Shown here one piece after another: positions 39,049 through 48,211 of a stretch of DNA of 64,000 nt (positions are counted from its first letter, which is position 1; each line of letters starts with the position of its first letter). The notes below the pieces were generated by a model. It was given only the letters and a program-made list of their open reading frames with translations. It ran no database searches and was not told the DNA's origin. Where the stretch lies: positions 372,001 through 436,000 of the forward strand of contig NZ_WVHT01000003.1 in the NCBI RefSeq assembly GCF_009834875.1, read 5' to 3'. Source of the DNA: Hufsiella arboris. Lineage in GTDB: Bacteria > Bacteroidota > Bacteroidia > Sphingobacteriales > Sphingobacteriaceae. Both the position numbers and the translations under genes were made by a program.

Positions 39049-39981
39049 TTAGCCGATTACTTTAGGCCCCTGGTTGTTAACAGCCGAAACATAAGTCTGG
39101 CTGCCAATATTCAATTTATTTAAATGCTGCTGAAGTTTGGCCACAATTTTAGCTGCGGTTTCTTCCTCCTTTGTAAACGCAAAAACAGATGGCCCCGAAC
39201 CTGAAATTCCAAAGCTAAGTGCACCTTCCGCAAGCGCTATTTCTTTGAGTTTGTAAAAGTCGGGGATTAATATTGAACGGGTTGGTTCAACCAGGACATC
39301 AGTCATGCTGCGACCTATCAGGTCGTAATCTTTCATAAATAGTCCGCTCACCAGTCCGGCGATATTCCCCCATTGTGTAACGGCATCTTTTAAAAACACT
39401 TTGCTGCGAATCATCTGTCGCGCGTCGCGGGTAGGCACATCCACTTCCGGGAAAACAATCGCGGCATGCAGGTTATCCGGATGTGGTAACTTGATAATGT
39501 CTAATGGATTATAACTGCGAATGAGCACAAAACCGCCCAGCAATGCCGGTGCAACATTATCGGCATGGCCGTAACCGCAGGCAAGCTCCTCTCCTTTCAT
39601 AGCAAAAGGAACGAGCTCTTTGACGGTTAGCAAATCGTCTAAAAGCGTGTTAATAGCAAATAAACCCGCAACAGTACTTGCCGAACTCGAGCCAAGGCCA
39701 CTGCCAATGGGCATCTTTTTATGCAGTTCAATCTCAACACCAACGTCGTTTCTTTTTACGTGATCAAGATAATGCTGTACGCTGGCACTTACCGTATTCC
39801 TCGAAGCGTCGAGCGGAAGGCGGCCATCGTCGCCAGTAATTTTTGATATGCGTACTCCGGGTTTATCAACCAGATTCATGGTTACTTCGTCGCCGGGCGC
39901 ATTAACGGCAAACCCTAAAACATCGTAGCCGCAAACAACATTGGCAACAGTGGCTGGTGCAAAAACTTTAATTGACTTCAT
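39049..39981 (-). CDS. thrB: Homoserine kinase
   Basis: The 310 residues belong to the GHMP kinase superfamily. The ATP-binding loop is MPIGSGLGSSSASTVAG (about 90-106). The N-terminus has FAPATVANVVCGYDVLGFAV, and the C-terminal GISGSGPSVFAF is the third GHMP motif. It phosphorylates homoserine for ThrC. It lies 2 bases after thrA and 15 before thrC, a tight operon. Confidence 0.97.
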   Translation of the reverse strand: MKSIKVFAPATVANVVCGYDVLGFAVNAPGDEVTMNLVDKPGVRISKITGDDGRLPLDASRNTVSASVQHYLDHVKRNDVGVEIELHKKMPIGSGLGSSSASTVAGLFAINTLLDDLLTVKELVPFAMKGEELACGYGHADNVAPALLGGFVLIRSYNPLDIIKLPHPDNLHAAIVFPEVDVPTRDARQMIRSKVFLKDAVTQWGNIAGLVSGLFMKDYDLIGRSMTDVLVEPTRSILIPDFYKLKEIALAEGALSFGISGSGPSVFAFTKEEETAAKIVAKLQQHLNKLNIGSQTYVSAVNNQGPKVIG

Positions 39982-39983
39982 AT

Positions 39984-42434
39984 TTAATGGGCTCCAACGT
40001 TAACCAGATCAGCAAATACGCCTGCGGCCGTTACTTCCGCGCCAGCTCCCGGCCCTTTCACCACCATTGGGCGATCTTTATACCTGTCTGTTGTAAATGA
40101 AATTATATTATCGCTTCCTGAAAGCATATAAAAAGGATGATTCTCATCTACCATTTCGAGTGCGATCGAGGCTTTTCCTTCTTCCAGTTTGCCTATATAG
40201 CGCAGTACCTTTCCCTGGCTTTCCGCCTGATTTTTCAAGTTGGCGAAATGAGCTTCGTTTAGCTTAAGCTGCCGATAGAACTCTTCTACAGTAGAAGCGT
40301 CCAGGCAAGGCTGCGGTAACATGTTTTCTATCTTAACGTCTTCAGGTTCGAATTCGTAGCCGGCATCACGAGCCAGGATCAGCATTTTACGCATAAAGTC
40401 CGTACCGCGAAGATCGTCTCGCGGATCGGGTTCGGTAAAACCTTTTTCCTGTGCAAGTTTTACAACGTCGTGAAAACTTGCATCGCCTTTAAAGTTGTTG
40501 AAGATGAATGAAATAGTACCGGAGAGGATCGCTTCAATCCGCTGAACACGGTCGCCGCTCATCATCAGATCCTTCAATGTCCGTACTATCGGTAAGCCTG
40601 CCCCAACGTTAGTTTCATAGTAAAAATCAACGCCATGCCTTCTGGCCGTATCCCGGAAGGTTTTGTACTGGGCGAATGTTCCAGAGTTGCCTATTTTATT
40701 GCAGGTTACGATGGAGATGTTTGACCGCAATACTTCTTCGTAAAAATCAATTGGTTTGGGGCTTGCGGTGTTATCAATGAATACGCAATTTGGCATATTC
40801 ATCTCTTTCATTACGCTTACAAACTCAGCAAGGTTTGCCGTTTGTGATGATTCATCCAGCTGTTCTCTCCAGCTTTCGAGCGAGATGCCTCCATCATTGA
40901 ATACCATCTTCCGGCTGTTGCTGATACCTGCAATGTTAACCTGTATACCATTGCTTTTCTGTAAGAAATCCCGGTGTTGCAATAACTGACGAAACAGCGT
41001 ACTGCCGATGTTACCGGTTCCGAGACAAAACACATTCAGAGTTTTCTTCAGTTCGGTAAAAAAGGAATCGTGAACAGCATTTAATGCTTTCGCTAAATCC
41101 GGTTTAGAGATGATCACCGAAATATTATACTCAGAAGAACCCTGAGCAATTGCCCGCACATTGATACCGTTACGGCCCAATGCATGAAACAGCTTGCCGG
41201 AAATGCCCGGTGAATGCTTCATATTTTCTCCGACTATCGCCAGTATAGAGAGATCGCTTTCAATTTCGGGATAGTCGATTTTTTGCGCATGTAGCTCCAG
41301 TTCGAATTCAAGTTCAATAATTGCCTTTGCTTTTAATGCATCATGAGGATTGACAGCAAAAGTGATACTATGCTCTGATGAAGATTGTGTGATGAGAATC
41401 ACGTTTATCTGCTCCCTTGCCAGCAATGAAAACAGTCGCCCGCTAAAGCCTGACTTACCTACCATGCCGCTACCCTGCAGGTTGATAATGCTTATGTCAT
41501 TAATAGACGAGATGCCCTTAATCGGAAGGTTTGAATTTGCACAATCGTGCCGTATGTATGTTCCTGCAAACTCGGTATCGAACGTATTCTTAATTACTAT
41601 CGGGATCTTTTTCAGAAAAGCAGGAATCATAGTCGGCGGATAAATTACTTTCGCACCGAAAAATGAAAGCTCCATCGCTTCTGTGTAGCTAAGCTCGGGA
41701 AGCGCAAATGCCTTGGTTACCATTCGCGGGTCGGCTGTCATCATGCCATTTACATCTGTCCATATCTGTATTTCGGAAGCGTTTAAAGCAGATCCTAAAA
41801 TAGCTGCTGTATAATCGCTTCCTCCTCTTCCCAAAGTAGTAGTACGACCCTGCATGTTGCTTGCGATGAATCCCGTTACAAAAATCGTGTAATCCTTCTT
41901 TTCATCGTAATATGACCTGATTAAACGATCCGTTAAATCCGTTTGAACACGCGCGTTCCCGAAATTATCGTCTGTTTTAATTACCTCGGATGCATCCAGG
42001 AAACATACTTGCTGCCAGTGCTGCTCGGCAATTTTACTTATCATAAGTGTTGAACAGCGTTCGCCGAAGCTAAGCACCATGTCACGCGTACGTGGTGTTA
42101 GCTCACGTAAACTGTAAACACCTTGCAACAAGTCTTCCAGTTCATTGAAGTAAAGTTTAAGCTTTGTAAAAACAGGATTTTGCCGTTGAACTTCAAGCAA
42201 GGCCTTAACAGTATCAAAATGACGTTTTTCAAGTTCATTCAATTGCTCTGAGAAACCTTCACCAGCTGCAGCGGCTTCAGCCATTGACGCGAGAAGGTTT
42301 GTTACACCGCTCATTGCCGAAAGTACCACAACCGGTTTTTCATTGCCTTCAGCTTCACTTTTGACAATGTTAAGCAGGGTCAGAATACTTTGTACCGAGC
42401 CAACTGAAGTACCTCCGAATTTTAAAACTTTCAT
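39984..42434 (-). CDS. thrA: Bifunctional aspartokinase / homoserine dehydrogenase
   Basis: The 816 residues start KFGGTSVGSVQSI (aspartokinase nucleotide-binding motif, residues 4-16). They continue through two ACT regulatory domains (about 315-460) into a homoserine dehydrogenase domain with FCLGTGNIGSTLFRQL (about 463-478) and GTISFIFNNF. This matches E. coli ThrA in length (820) and order. It catalyses the first and third steps of threonine synthesis, and ACT domains normally give feedback inhibition by threonine. It is preceded by a leader-peptide attenuator. Confidence 0.97.
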   Translation of the reverse strand: MKVLKFGGTSVGSVQSILTLLNIVKSEAEGNEKPVVVLSAMSGVTNLLASMAEAAAAGEGFSEQLNELEKRHFDTVKALLEVQRQNPVFTKLKLYFNELEDLLQGVYSLRELTPRTRDMVLSFGERCSTLMISKIAEQHWQQVCFLDASEVIKTDDNFGNARVQTDLTDRLIRSYYDEKKDYTIFVTGFIASNMQGRTTTLGRGGSDYTAAILGSALNASEIQIWTDVNGMMTADPRMVTKAFALPELSYTEAMELSFFGAKVIYPPTMIPAFLKKIPIVIKNTFDTEFAGTYIRHDCANSNLPIKGISSINDISIINLQGSGMVGKSGFSGRLFSLLAREQINVILITQSSSEHSITFAVNPHDALKAKAIIELEFELELHAQKIDYPEIESDLSILAIVGENMKHSPGISGKLFHALGRNGINVRAIAQGSSEYNISVIISKPDLAKALNAVHDSFFTELKKTLNVFCLGTGNIGSTLFRQLLQHRDFLQKSNGIQVNIAGISNSRKMVFNDGGISLESWREQLDESSQTANLAEFVSVMKEMNMPNCVFIDNTASPKPIDFYEEVLRSNISIVTCNKIGNSGTFAQYKTFRDTARRHGVDFYYETNVGAGLPIVRTLKDLMMSGDRVQRIEAILSGTISFIFNNFKGDASFHDVVKLAQEKGFTEPDPRDDLRGTDFMRKMLILARDAGYEFEPEDVKIENMLPQPCLDASTVEEFYRQLKLNEAHFANLKNQAESQGKVLRYIGKLEEGKASIALEMVDENHPFYMLSGSDNIISFTTDRYKDRPMVVKGPGAGAEVTAAGVFADLVNVGAH

Positions 42435-42445
42435 ACTTTGATGTT

Positions 42446-42484
42446 AAAAAAAAGGCCTTCCTCTTTTGGAGGAAGGCCTTTTTG
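42446..42484 (-). terminator. thr operon attenuator (terminator / antiterminator)
   Basis: On the minus strand GGCCTTCCTC (42478-42469) pairs with GAGGAAGGCC (42463-42454) around a CAAAA loop, followed by eight T residues just before thrA. The leader ORF's last codons contain GAGGAAGG (42528-42521), which can pair instead with CCTTCCTC of the terminator's 5' arm. That gives mutually exclusive terminator and antiterminator structures, the classical layout for translation-coupled attenuation. Confidence 0.88.
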
Positions 42485-42516
42485 GTTTTATGCTTTGTCT
42501 TTCACTTTACCATAAG

Positions 42517-42585
42517 TTATCCTTCCTCGCCGTGGTTACGGGTGGTGGTTGTTGTGGTAATAGTTGTCGACGAAATAAGAATCAT
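42517..42585 (-). CDS. thrL: thr operon leader peptide
   Basis: This 22-codon ORF (ATG 42585, TAA 42517) reads MILISSTTITTTTTTRNHGE then EG. It has eight Thr codons between positions 7 and 15, plus three Ile codons (2, 4, 9), the two amino acids that regulate thrABC in enterobacteria. It lies 150 bases upstream of thrA, just before the attenuator hairpin. A ribosome stalled on the Thr codons would leave GAGGAAGG (codons 20-22) free to form the antiterminator; a ribosome reaching the stop would cover it. It is too short for standard gene callers. Confidence 0.88.
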   Translation of the reverse strand: MILISSTTITTTTTTRNHGEEG

Positions 42586-42615
42586 TTAATTAGTTGGCAG
42601 TCGTTTAACTGCGCC

Positions 42616-42648
42616 GTAAAATAAAGCCTTTGTTCTTTCATTCGCAAA
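42616..42648 (-). promoter_or_regulatory. Candidate thr operon promoter
   Basis: On the minus strand TTTG (42648-42645) and TATTTTAC (42623-42616) are 21 bases apart, 31 bases before the leader ATG. The -7 box departs from TAnnTTTG at two positions, so the call is tentative. Confidence 0.4.
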
Positions 42649-42684
42649 TAAAAGTTTACAAAAATGATTCAGTCAAAATTTATG

Positions 42685-42692
42685 TACTTTTG
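42685..42692 (+). promoter_or_regulatory. -7 box of the toxin-antitoxin operon
   Basis: TACTTTTG fits TAnnTTTG and lies 20 bases before the antitoxin ATG, the same spacing as the box at 16669. The AT-rich stretch right after it (TATATACTAATTTGATATATG) contains short palindromes where the antitoxin might bind. Confidence 0.4.
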
Positions 42693-42711
42693 GTATATAC
42701 TAATTTGATAT

Positions 42712-42969
42712 ATGAAAAGTATATTATTAAAAGTTGACGACAAGCTGTTTGAGGAAACCGAAGCTCATGCAAAGGAGTTGAAAACCAGCAGAAACGGGTA
42801 TATTAAGAAAGCACTGGAAGTTTATAACAAGTGGGCGGAAAAGAAACAAATTGAGGATCAGCTAAGGCGAGAGGTTTTGCTTTTAAAAAAATCTGACACT
42901 GATGCTGCGCTATCAGCTGAGTTTGAAGAAGCTTCTTTAACGGATTTAGAGAAATACCTTGATGATTAG
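42712..42969 (+). CDS. Antitoxin of a MazEF/PemIK-type pair
   Basis: The 85 residues begin SILLKVDDKLFEETEAHAKE, with LKTSRNGYIKKALEVYNKW after it, a ribbon-helix-helix arrangement (strand, then two helices) for DNA binding. The acidic C-terminal tail (DAALSAEFEEASLTDLEKYL) is the usual toxin-binding segment. It overlaps the toxin gene by 8 bases. It would neutralise the toxin and repress the operon. Confidence 0.82.
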   Translation: MKSILLKVDDKLFEETEAHAKELKTSRNGYIKKALEVYNKWAEKKQIEDQLRREVLLLKKSDTDAALSAEFEEASLTDLEKYLDD

Positions 42970-43321
42970 TATTTCACCAAAGCAATATGAAATCTGGACT
43001 GCTGATCTCGATCCTTCTTTCGGAAGTGAGCCGGGAAAAGTCAGGCCGGTTGTCATCTTACAAGCGGATGCAATTCACCAGGCAGGCCATAGTTCAACGA
43101 TTATGTGCCCGGTTTTGTCAAAAGTGAGATCCGAATTCTCATTACTCCGATTGATGATAAATGCAAGTGATGATAATGGTTTAAAAACATCGTCATTTAT
43201 CTTGGCCGATCAAATACGGGCAATTGACCTAAATCGCTTGCGCGAACGAATTGGATATCTCGATGAGGAAAGTATCATACGCTTACAAAAAAGCATTAAA
43301 GCAATCTTAGCGCTTCATTAA
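42962..43321 (+). CDS. MazF/PemK-family endoribonuclease toxin
   Basis: The 119 residues start at ATG 42962 (MISISPKQYEIW); an in-frame TTG 3 bases upstream is less likely. QYEIWTADLDPSFGSEPGKV (8-27) followed by RPVVIL is the MazF signature. The Arg of GKVRPV and a Thr/Ser in STIMCPVLS are the expected catalytic region. MazF toxins cut mRNA at short motifs when the antitoxin is degraded. The stop touches the rsgA start with no gap, so toxin expression may be tied to that gene. Confidence 0.88.
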   Translation: MISISPKQYEIWTADLDPSFGSEPGKVRPVVILQADAIHQAGHSSTIMCPVLSKVRSEFSLLRLMINASDDNGLKTSSFILADQIRAIDLNRLRERIGYLDEESIIRLQKSIKAILALH

Positions 43322-44242
43322 ATGCAGGGACTAGTAACAAAATCTACCGGCAGCTGGTACCAGGTGCAAACATCGGATGGTGATGTGGTTGACTGCCGTA
43401 TTAAGGGTAAATTCAGGATAAAAGGGCTTACAACGACCAATCCGGTTGCGGTTGGCGATATTGTTGACTTCGAGTTAGAACCTGAGCAAAAAACGGGACT
43501 AATTGTAAAACTACACGACCGGAAGAATTACATCATCCGCAAGTCGATAAATTTATCAAAGCAGGCGCAGGTTATTGCGGCCAATCTCGATCAGGCCTTT
43601 TTAGTGGTAACATTGGCGTCTCCGCGCACATCGCTTGGTTTTATCGACAGGTTTTTAGTTACTGCAGAAGCGTATGACATTCCTGCTGCATTAATTTTTA
43701 ACAAACTCGATCTTTTCAGCGATGAGGGGCTTGAAATTTTAGCGGACTATAAAGCGATTTATGAGGACATTGGCTATCCGTGTTTTGAAGTTTCAGCGCT
43801 TCAAAATCACAATATTGGGCAGGTAAAAGATGCGTTGAAAGATAAGGTGACGCTTTTCTCCGGTCATTCAGGCGTAGGAAAATCAAGTTTGATCAACCGC
43901 ATTCTTCCGGAACTAGAGTTGCGCACAGGCGATATTTCCGACTGGAGCGATAAAGGAATGCATACGACAACATTCGCCGAGATGTTCGAGTTGCCTTTCG
44001 GCGGATTTTTAATTGATACCCCCGGAATACGTGAACTGGGGATTATCGACATCGAAAAACAGGAACTAAGTCATTTTTTCCCTGAAATGAGGGAACGGTT
44101 AAATGACTGCAAATTTTATAACTGCCGGCATATTAATGAACCCGGCTGTGCGGTACTGGAAGCTGTAGAGAATGGCGAAATTGACGAATCCAGATATAGC
44201 AGCTATTTAAGTATATACCATGGGCAAGACACTCGTGCTTAA
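43322..44242 (+). CDS. rsgA: Ribosome small-subunit GTPase RsgA (YjeQ)
   Basis: The 306 residues have an N-terminal OB-fold (about 1-75), a circularly permuted GTPase domain with G4 NKLD (about 129) before G1 [14 protein letters not shown] (about 181) and G3 DTPG, and a C-terminal zinc finger (CKFYNCRHINEPGC). It checks 30S maturation. Its ATG follows the toxin TAA directly. It heads rsgA-dtd-mazG. Confidence 0.96.
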   Translation: MQGLVTKSTGSWYQVQTSDGDVVDCRIKGKFRIKGLTTTNPVAVGDIVDFELEPEQKTGLIVKLHDRKNYIIRKSINLSKQAQVIAANLDQAFLVVTLASPRTSLGFIDRFLVTAEAYDIPAALIFNKLDLFSDEGLEILADYKAIYEDIGYPCFEVSALQNHNIGQVKDALKDKVTLFSGHSGVGKSSLINRILPELELRTGDISDWSDKGMHTTTFAEMFELPFGGFLIDTPGIRELGIIDIEKQELSHFFPEMRERLNDCKFYNCRHINEPGCAVLEAVENGEIDESRYSSYLSIYHGQDTRA

Positions 44243-44266
44243 ACCATTAAAATTTAACAATTCATT

Positions 44267-44719
44267 ATGAGAGCCGTAATTCAACGGGTAAGCGAAGCGT
44301 CAGTTATTATAAACGAACTGGCTACAGGTGAAATTAAAACCGGCCTATTGGTTTTATTGGGAATTGAGGAAGCCGACACGTCGGCGGACGTGGCATGGCT
44401 GGCACAAAAGATTGCAAATCTTAGGATCTTCGCTGACGAAAACGACCTGATGAATAAAGCATTGCAAGACGTAGATGGAAAAATACTCCTGATTTCGCAG
44501 TTTACTTTATTTGCCCAGACAAAAAAAGGAAACAGGCCTTCATTTATCCGCGCTGCGAAACCTGACGTTGCCATTCCACTATATGAACAAATGATAAAAG
44601 AACTCGAATCGCTAACAAAAACAAATCTTTCCACCGGGATTTTCGGCGCAGACATGAAGGTAAAGCTTATCAATGACGGCCCCGTAACAATTATAATTGA
44701 CTCAAAAAACAGGGAATAA
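44267..44719 (+). CDS. dtd: D-aminoacyl-tRNA deacylase
   Basis: The 150 residues match Dtd in full: MRAVIQRVSEASV at the N-terminus, SQFTLFAQTKKGNRPSF (about 79-95) with the family SQFTL motif, and a near-terminal NDGPVTI. Dtd hydrolyses D-amino acids from tRNA. It overlaps the next gene by one base (TAATG). Confidence 0.96.
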   Translation: MRAVIQRVSEASVIINELATGEIKTGLLVLLGIEEADTSADVAWLAQKIANLRIFADENDLMNKALQDVDGKILLISQFTLFAQTKKGNRPSFIRAAKPDVAIPLYEQMIKELESLTKTNLSTGIFGADMKVKLINDGPVTIIIDSKNRE

Positions 44720-45045
44720 TGACTCTCCAAGAAGCACAGGAAACAGTCGACAAGTGGATCATAACAACGGGCGTCCGCTATTTTAACGAGCTAACCAACA
44801 CAGCCATATTGATGGAAGAAGTTGGTGAAGTAGCGCGAATTATGTCAAGAAAGTATGGCGAACAATCCTTCAAAGAGTCTGATAAAAAAATCGACCTGGG
44901 CGATGAAATGGCCGACGTATTGTTTGTGCTTATTTGCCTGGCAAATCAAACAGGTATCGACTTAACGGCAGCATTGGAGAAAAACCTGGTTAAGAAAACT
45001 ATTCGCGACGCAGACAGGCATCAAAATAACAAGAAACTTCGATAA
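44719..45045 (+). CDS. MazG-like nucleotide pyrophosphohydrolase
   Basis: The 108 residues form a helical all-alpha NTP pyrophosphatase. EEVGEVARIMSRKYGEQSFK (about 34-53) and LGDEMADVLFVLICLAN (about 61-77) carry the EExxE and ExxD metal-binding motifs of the MazG superfamily. It hydrolyses nucleoside triphosphates, probably non-canonical ones. Its ATG overlaps the dtd stop, and the end is 4 bases from the convergent comB. Confidence 0.85.
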   Translation: MTLQEAQETVDKWIITTGVRYFNELTNTAILMEEVGEVARIMSRKYGEQSFKESDKKIDLGDEMADVLFVLICLANQTGIDLTAALEKNLVKKTIRDADRHQNNKKLR

Positions 45046-45049
45046 GAAA

Positions 45050-45766
45050 TTAACAAGTCATTTTCACCAAGCGGTCACCTTTCAAAACCGGGATTGACGT
45101 CGTAATATCTACGTTAAGACAAAAGGCAATGTCTTTTTCGATACCCAGTTTTTTCAAACGCTCGCTATGCGATGTCTTGCTCAGGTAAGCTGCAAGATCG
45201 GGTTTGGCAAGTTCGTAAAGATCTTCCGCTGCAATAGCCGAATCATCGAGTTTATGTTTACTGCTTTTAATTTTAGAAATAACAGCTCCCGCAAAAACTG
45301 TATCCTCCAGGTTGAACTTGTTTTTCCAGCCCGCACAAACCAATAAAATATCATCGTTCTGCACTTTTAACCACTCAGATAGCGCACTCAGATTGAGAAA
45401 TGAACCAACGACAATCTTTTTAGCTTTGAGGGACAGGTGGAGCGCGTGCGTGCCATTTGTCGTGGTAAGTACTACTGTTTTATCTTTTACTTTTTCTGCT
45501 GTATAAGCAAATGGCGAATTACCAAAATCAAAACCTATAACGACCTCCCCATTTCTTTCCGCTGCCAGCAAATAATTCAAGCCTTTATCCCGATAAGCGG
45601 CACACTCTTCGACCTGCGAAACCGGAATTATGGCTTCTGCGCCATTCTCAATGCCGTAACAGATTGACGACGTCGCCCTGAAAATATCGATAATTACAAC
45701 AATGCTGCTCTCAACATTATACATCGGCAACAAGGCCGGCGTCAAACAAACTTCAAGCTGATTCAT
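45050..45766 (-). CDS. comB: 2-phosphosulfolactate phosphatase (ComB family)
   Basis: The 238 residues show the ComB motifs VVIIDIFRATSSICYGI (about 23-39), AERNGEVVIGFDFGNSPF (about 68-85), TTTNGTHAL and CAGWKNKFNLEDTVFAGAV. In archaea this Mg-dependent phosphatase acts in coenzyme M synthesis. In bacteria sulfolactate-related roles are suspected but unproven; Bacteroidota sulfonolipid synthesis is a possible link. It lies 16 bases after gcvT on the same strand. Confidence 0.85.
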   Translation of the reverse strand: MNQLEVCLTPALLPMYNVESSIVVIIDIFRATSSICYGIENGAEAIIPVSQVEECAAYRDKGLNYLLAAERNGEVVIGFDFGNSPFAYTAEKVKDKTVVLTTTNGTHALHLSLKAKKIVVGSFLNLSALSEWLKVQNDDILLVCAGWKNKFNLEDTVFAGAVISKIKSSKHKLDDSAIAAEDLYELAKPDLAAYLSKTSHSERLKKLGIEKDIAFCLNVDITTSIPVLKGDRLVKMTC

Positions 45767-45782
45767 AAATTCTATCGTTTGT

Positions 45783-46865
45783 TTACGCTTTATAAAACGG
45801 CATTTTTACAACTTTTGCCTTTACCTTATTGTCTCTGATCTTTATAAAAATTTCAGTACCATCTTTAGCAGCAACAGTATCGATGTAGCCCATTCCAATA
45901 GCCTTTTGAAGCGACGGAGATTGCGTTCCGGATGTTACCTTGCCGATTACTTTTCCCGTTTCATCAACAATTTCATAATCATGACGGGGGATGCCGCGAT
46001 CAATCATTTCGAAACCAACCAGCTTTCTACTTACTCCTTCCTGCTTTTGCTTTTCGAGAGTCTCTGAATTTGTGAAGCTTTTCGAAAACTTGGTTATCCA
46101 ACCCAGCCCGGCCTCTAATGGCGAAGTCTGATCGTCGATATCATTCCCGTACAGACAAAAACCCATTTCCAATCGCAATGTATCACGCGCGCCTAAGCCA
46201 ATCGGTTTAATTCCAAATGGCTCACCAGCTTTAAAAATCGCGTCCCATATCTGTTCCGCATATTGATTATCAAAATAGATTTCGAATCCACCGGCGCCGG
46301 TATATCCGGTAGCAGAGACTACAACATTATCAACTCCGGCAAACGTTCCCTTCTTAAACGAATAATATTCCATAGCCGCCAGATCAATATCTGTTAAGCT
46401 TTGTAATGAATCAGCGGCTTTAGGCCCTTGTACAGCGAGTAACGATGTCCGATCAGAAATATTTTTCATCTCAACGTGCTCGTCGTTAAAACCAGCTATC
46501 CAATTCCAGTCTTTTTCAATGTTTGATGCATTTACAACGAGCATATAAGTTTCATCATCGATACGATAAACCAACAAATCATCAACGATGCCGCCATCTC
46601 TGTTCGTAAGACATGAATACTGAACTTTTCCATCATACAACTTCGACGCATCGTTAGACGTTACTTTCTGAATCAAAGCAAGAGCGCCCTCTCCTTTAAG
46701 GATAAATTCGCCCATATGACTTACATCAAATACTCCCACGCTTTTACGAACCGTTTCGTGTTCGGCATTAATACCAACGTATTGAACCGGCATATTATAG
46801 CCTGCAAACGGAACCATTTTGGCGCCAAGATCTATGTGCTTTTCTGTCAGAGCTGTATTCTTCAT
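45783..46865 (-). CDS. gcvT: Glycine cleavage system aminomethyltransferase (T protein)
   Basis: The 360 residues start at ATG 46865; an in-frame TTG just before is unlikely. They contain FDVSHMGEF (about 47-55), [11 protein letters not shown] (about 190-200) and [20 protein letters not shown], the folate- and substrate-binding parts, with a C-terminal beta-barrel. It transfers the aminomethyl carbon of glycine from the H protein to tetrahydrofolate. The other gcv genes are not nearby. Confidence 0.96.
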   Translation of the reverse strand: MKNTALTEKHIDLGAKMVPFAGYNMPVQYVGINAEHETVRKSVGVFDVSHMGEFILKGEGALALIQKVTSNDASKLYDGKVQYSCLTNRDGGIVDDLLVYRIDDETYMLVVNASNIEKDWNWIAGFNDEHVEMKNISDRTSLLAVQGPKAADSLQSLTDIDLAAMEYYSFKKGTFAGVDNVVVSATGYTGAGGFEIYFDNQYAEQIWDAIFKAGEPFGIKPIGLGARDTLRLEMGFCLYGNDIDDQTSPLEAGLGWITKFSKSFTNSETLEKQKQEGVSRKLVGFEMIDRGIPRHDYEIVDETGKVIGKVTSGTQSPSLQKAIGMGYIDTVAAKDGTEIFIKIRDNKVKAKVVKMPFYKA

Positions 46866-46967
46866 CAACTTGTCCTATATAATTATTTTGAAATCACATT
46901 GATTTTATGGACCGGGGCCTATAAAATTCAGTTGCGCAAAGGTATAAAAAGAATGTTTTGGCAGGTA

Positions 46968-48173
46968 TTAATTTACCTCAGATTTAGCTGATAAACTGGC
47001 ATAAAAATCCATTAGCAAAGCGCCTCCCGATTCGAGGTTATGCTGTTTTTCAATAAGCCTGCGAGCGTTTTCACCAATTTTTTCAGCAAATTTTCTGTCA
47101 GTAATACATTGCAGGATATATTTATAAAACTCATTAGGCGTATCCGCGATAAGGATATTTTTACCATGCTGATAATCAATACCTTCCGCGCCAAGCGATG
47201 TCGAGATAATGCATTTTTTAAGCGCCATCCCTTCTATAATTCTTATTCGCAAACCACTGGAGGTTCTAAGCGGAACTATCATGATCGATTTAGAATTTAT
47301 AAACTGATGTGCATCTCCCACATCCTTATACAGTATAACATCTTCGTTTTCATACTGGTAAAAACTGTCAGGAATATCGCGCGACGCGATGTGAAAGCGC
47401 AACCCGGAATTGAGGTTTTTTAAATCGCTCCATACATTCCTTATAAACCACTCCAGATTCTCCACGTTACTGGCAGATGCAAGCGAGCCGATATGAAAAA
47501 TACTTGGAAATTCACATCTTGTATCATCGGCGATATATTCAGACAAATCAATCGAAGCAGGAAAGTTTTGCATTAAAACCGTACAACCTAAATTGCGGAG
47601 CTGACTTTCGTCAGCTTTACTGATCGTAATAACCGCATCTGGCTTATTCAGATTTTCCAGTTCAAAACGATTGAGGCGTTGGGCAAGTTTCCGAAAATAG
47701 ATCCGCATGAAAGGCGAACGTGTAGCATTTGCCATCCCTTCTGTTACCTGGTGTTCCAGATTATGAGCGCGGTAAACAACCTTTGCTTTACTTATCTGCT
47801 TAATAATCGAGAGATAAGGCATTACGAACAGTCCTTCTATTTGGATGACGTCAAACTCGTTATGCTTCAGGAAATTCCTAAACTTCGATGCCGGCGCTGA
47901 TTGATAAAACCGGGCCAGATCAATACTTTTCCGGCCAAAAAAATTCATCATCAGCCTAAACCAATTTAAATCGGGATTAATCGTAGCAGTTACAAATTGT
48001 ATTTTGGAAAGTATGGGATCCTGCGCATCGACCTGCGTTCGTGCATTTTTCAAACTAAAAACAGTCACGTCGGCACCCCGGGCAAGCAAGCCTTTAATAG
48101 TGTTATATACCACGATCGGGTAACCGCTGACAGGGGGAAACGGAACCTGGTTAGTTAGAATTAGGATTTTCAT
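46968..48173 (-). CDS. GT4-type glycosyltransferase
   Basis: The 401 residues have the GT-B two-domain fold. The N-terminus is MKILILTNQVPFPPVSGYPI, the start pattern of GT4 enzymes. The acceptor domain holds RAHNLEHQV. The C-terminal donor domain includes HIGSLASASNVENLEWFI, the SSGLRIRIIEGMALKKCIIS segment (the EX7E region is partly altered) and TSLGAEGI. Genes for a second glycosyltransferase (50189) and a flippase-like protein (51300) lie further upstream, but rnhB and a phosphatase intervene. The product is unknown. Confidence 0.85.
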   Translation of the reverse strand: MKILILTNQVPFPPVSGYPIVVYNTIKGLLARGADVTVFSLKNARTQVDAQDPILSKIQFVTATINPDLNWFRLMMNFFGRKSIDLARFYQSAPASKFRNFLKHNEFDVIQIEGLFVMPYLSIIKQISKAKVVYRAHNLEHQVTEGMANATRSPFMRIYFRKLAQRLNRFELENLNKPDAVITISKADESQLRNLGCTVLMQNFPASIDLSEYIADDTRCEFPSIFHIGSLASASNVENLEWFIRNVWSDLKNLNSGLRFHIASRDIPDSFYQYENEDVILYKDVGDAHQFINSKSIMIVPLRTSSGLRIRIIEGMALKKCIISTSLGAEGIDYQHGKNILIADTPNEFYKYILQCITDRKFAEKIGENARRLIEKQHNLESGGALLMDFYASLSAKSEVN

Positions 48174-48211
48174 AATTGGCTGCTACAAAAGTACTTTCCT
48201 TCAACTACTGA

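Noticed and set aside
44281..44730. 149-codon minus-strand frame opposite dtd
   Set aside because: Dtd is unmistakable on the plus strand; the antisense frame follows from its codon pattern.
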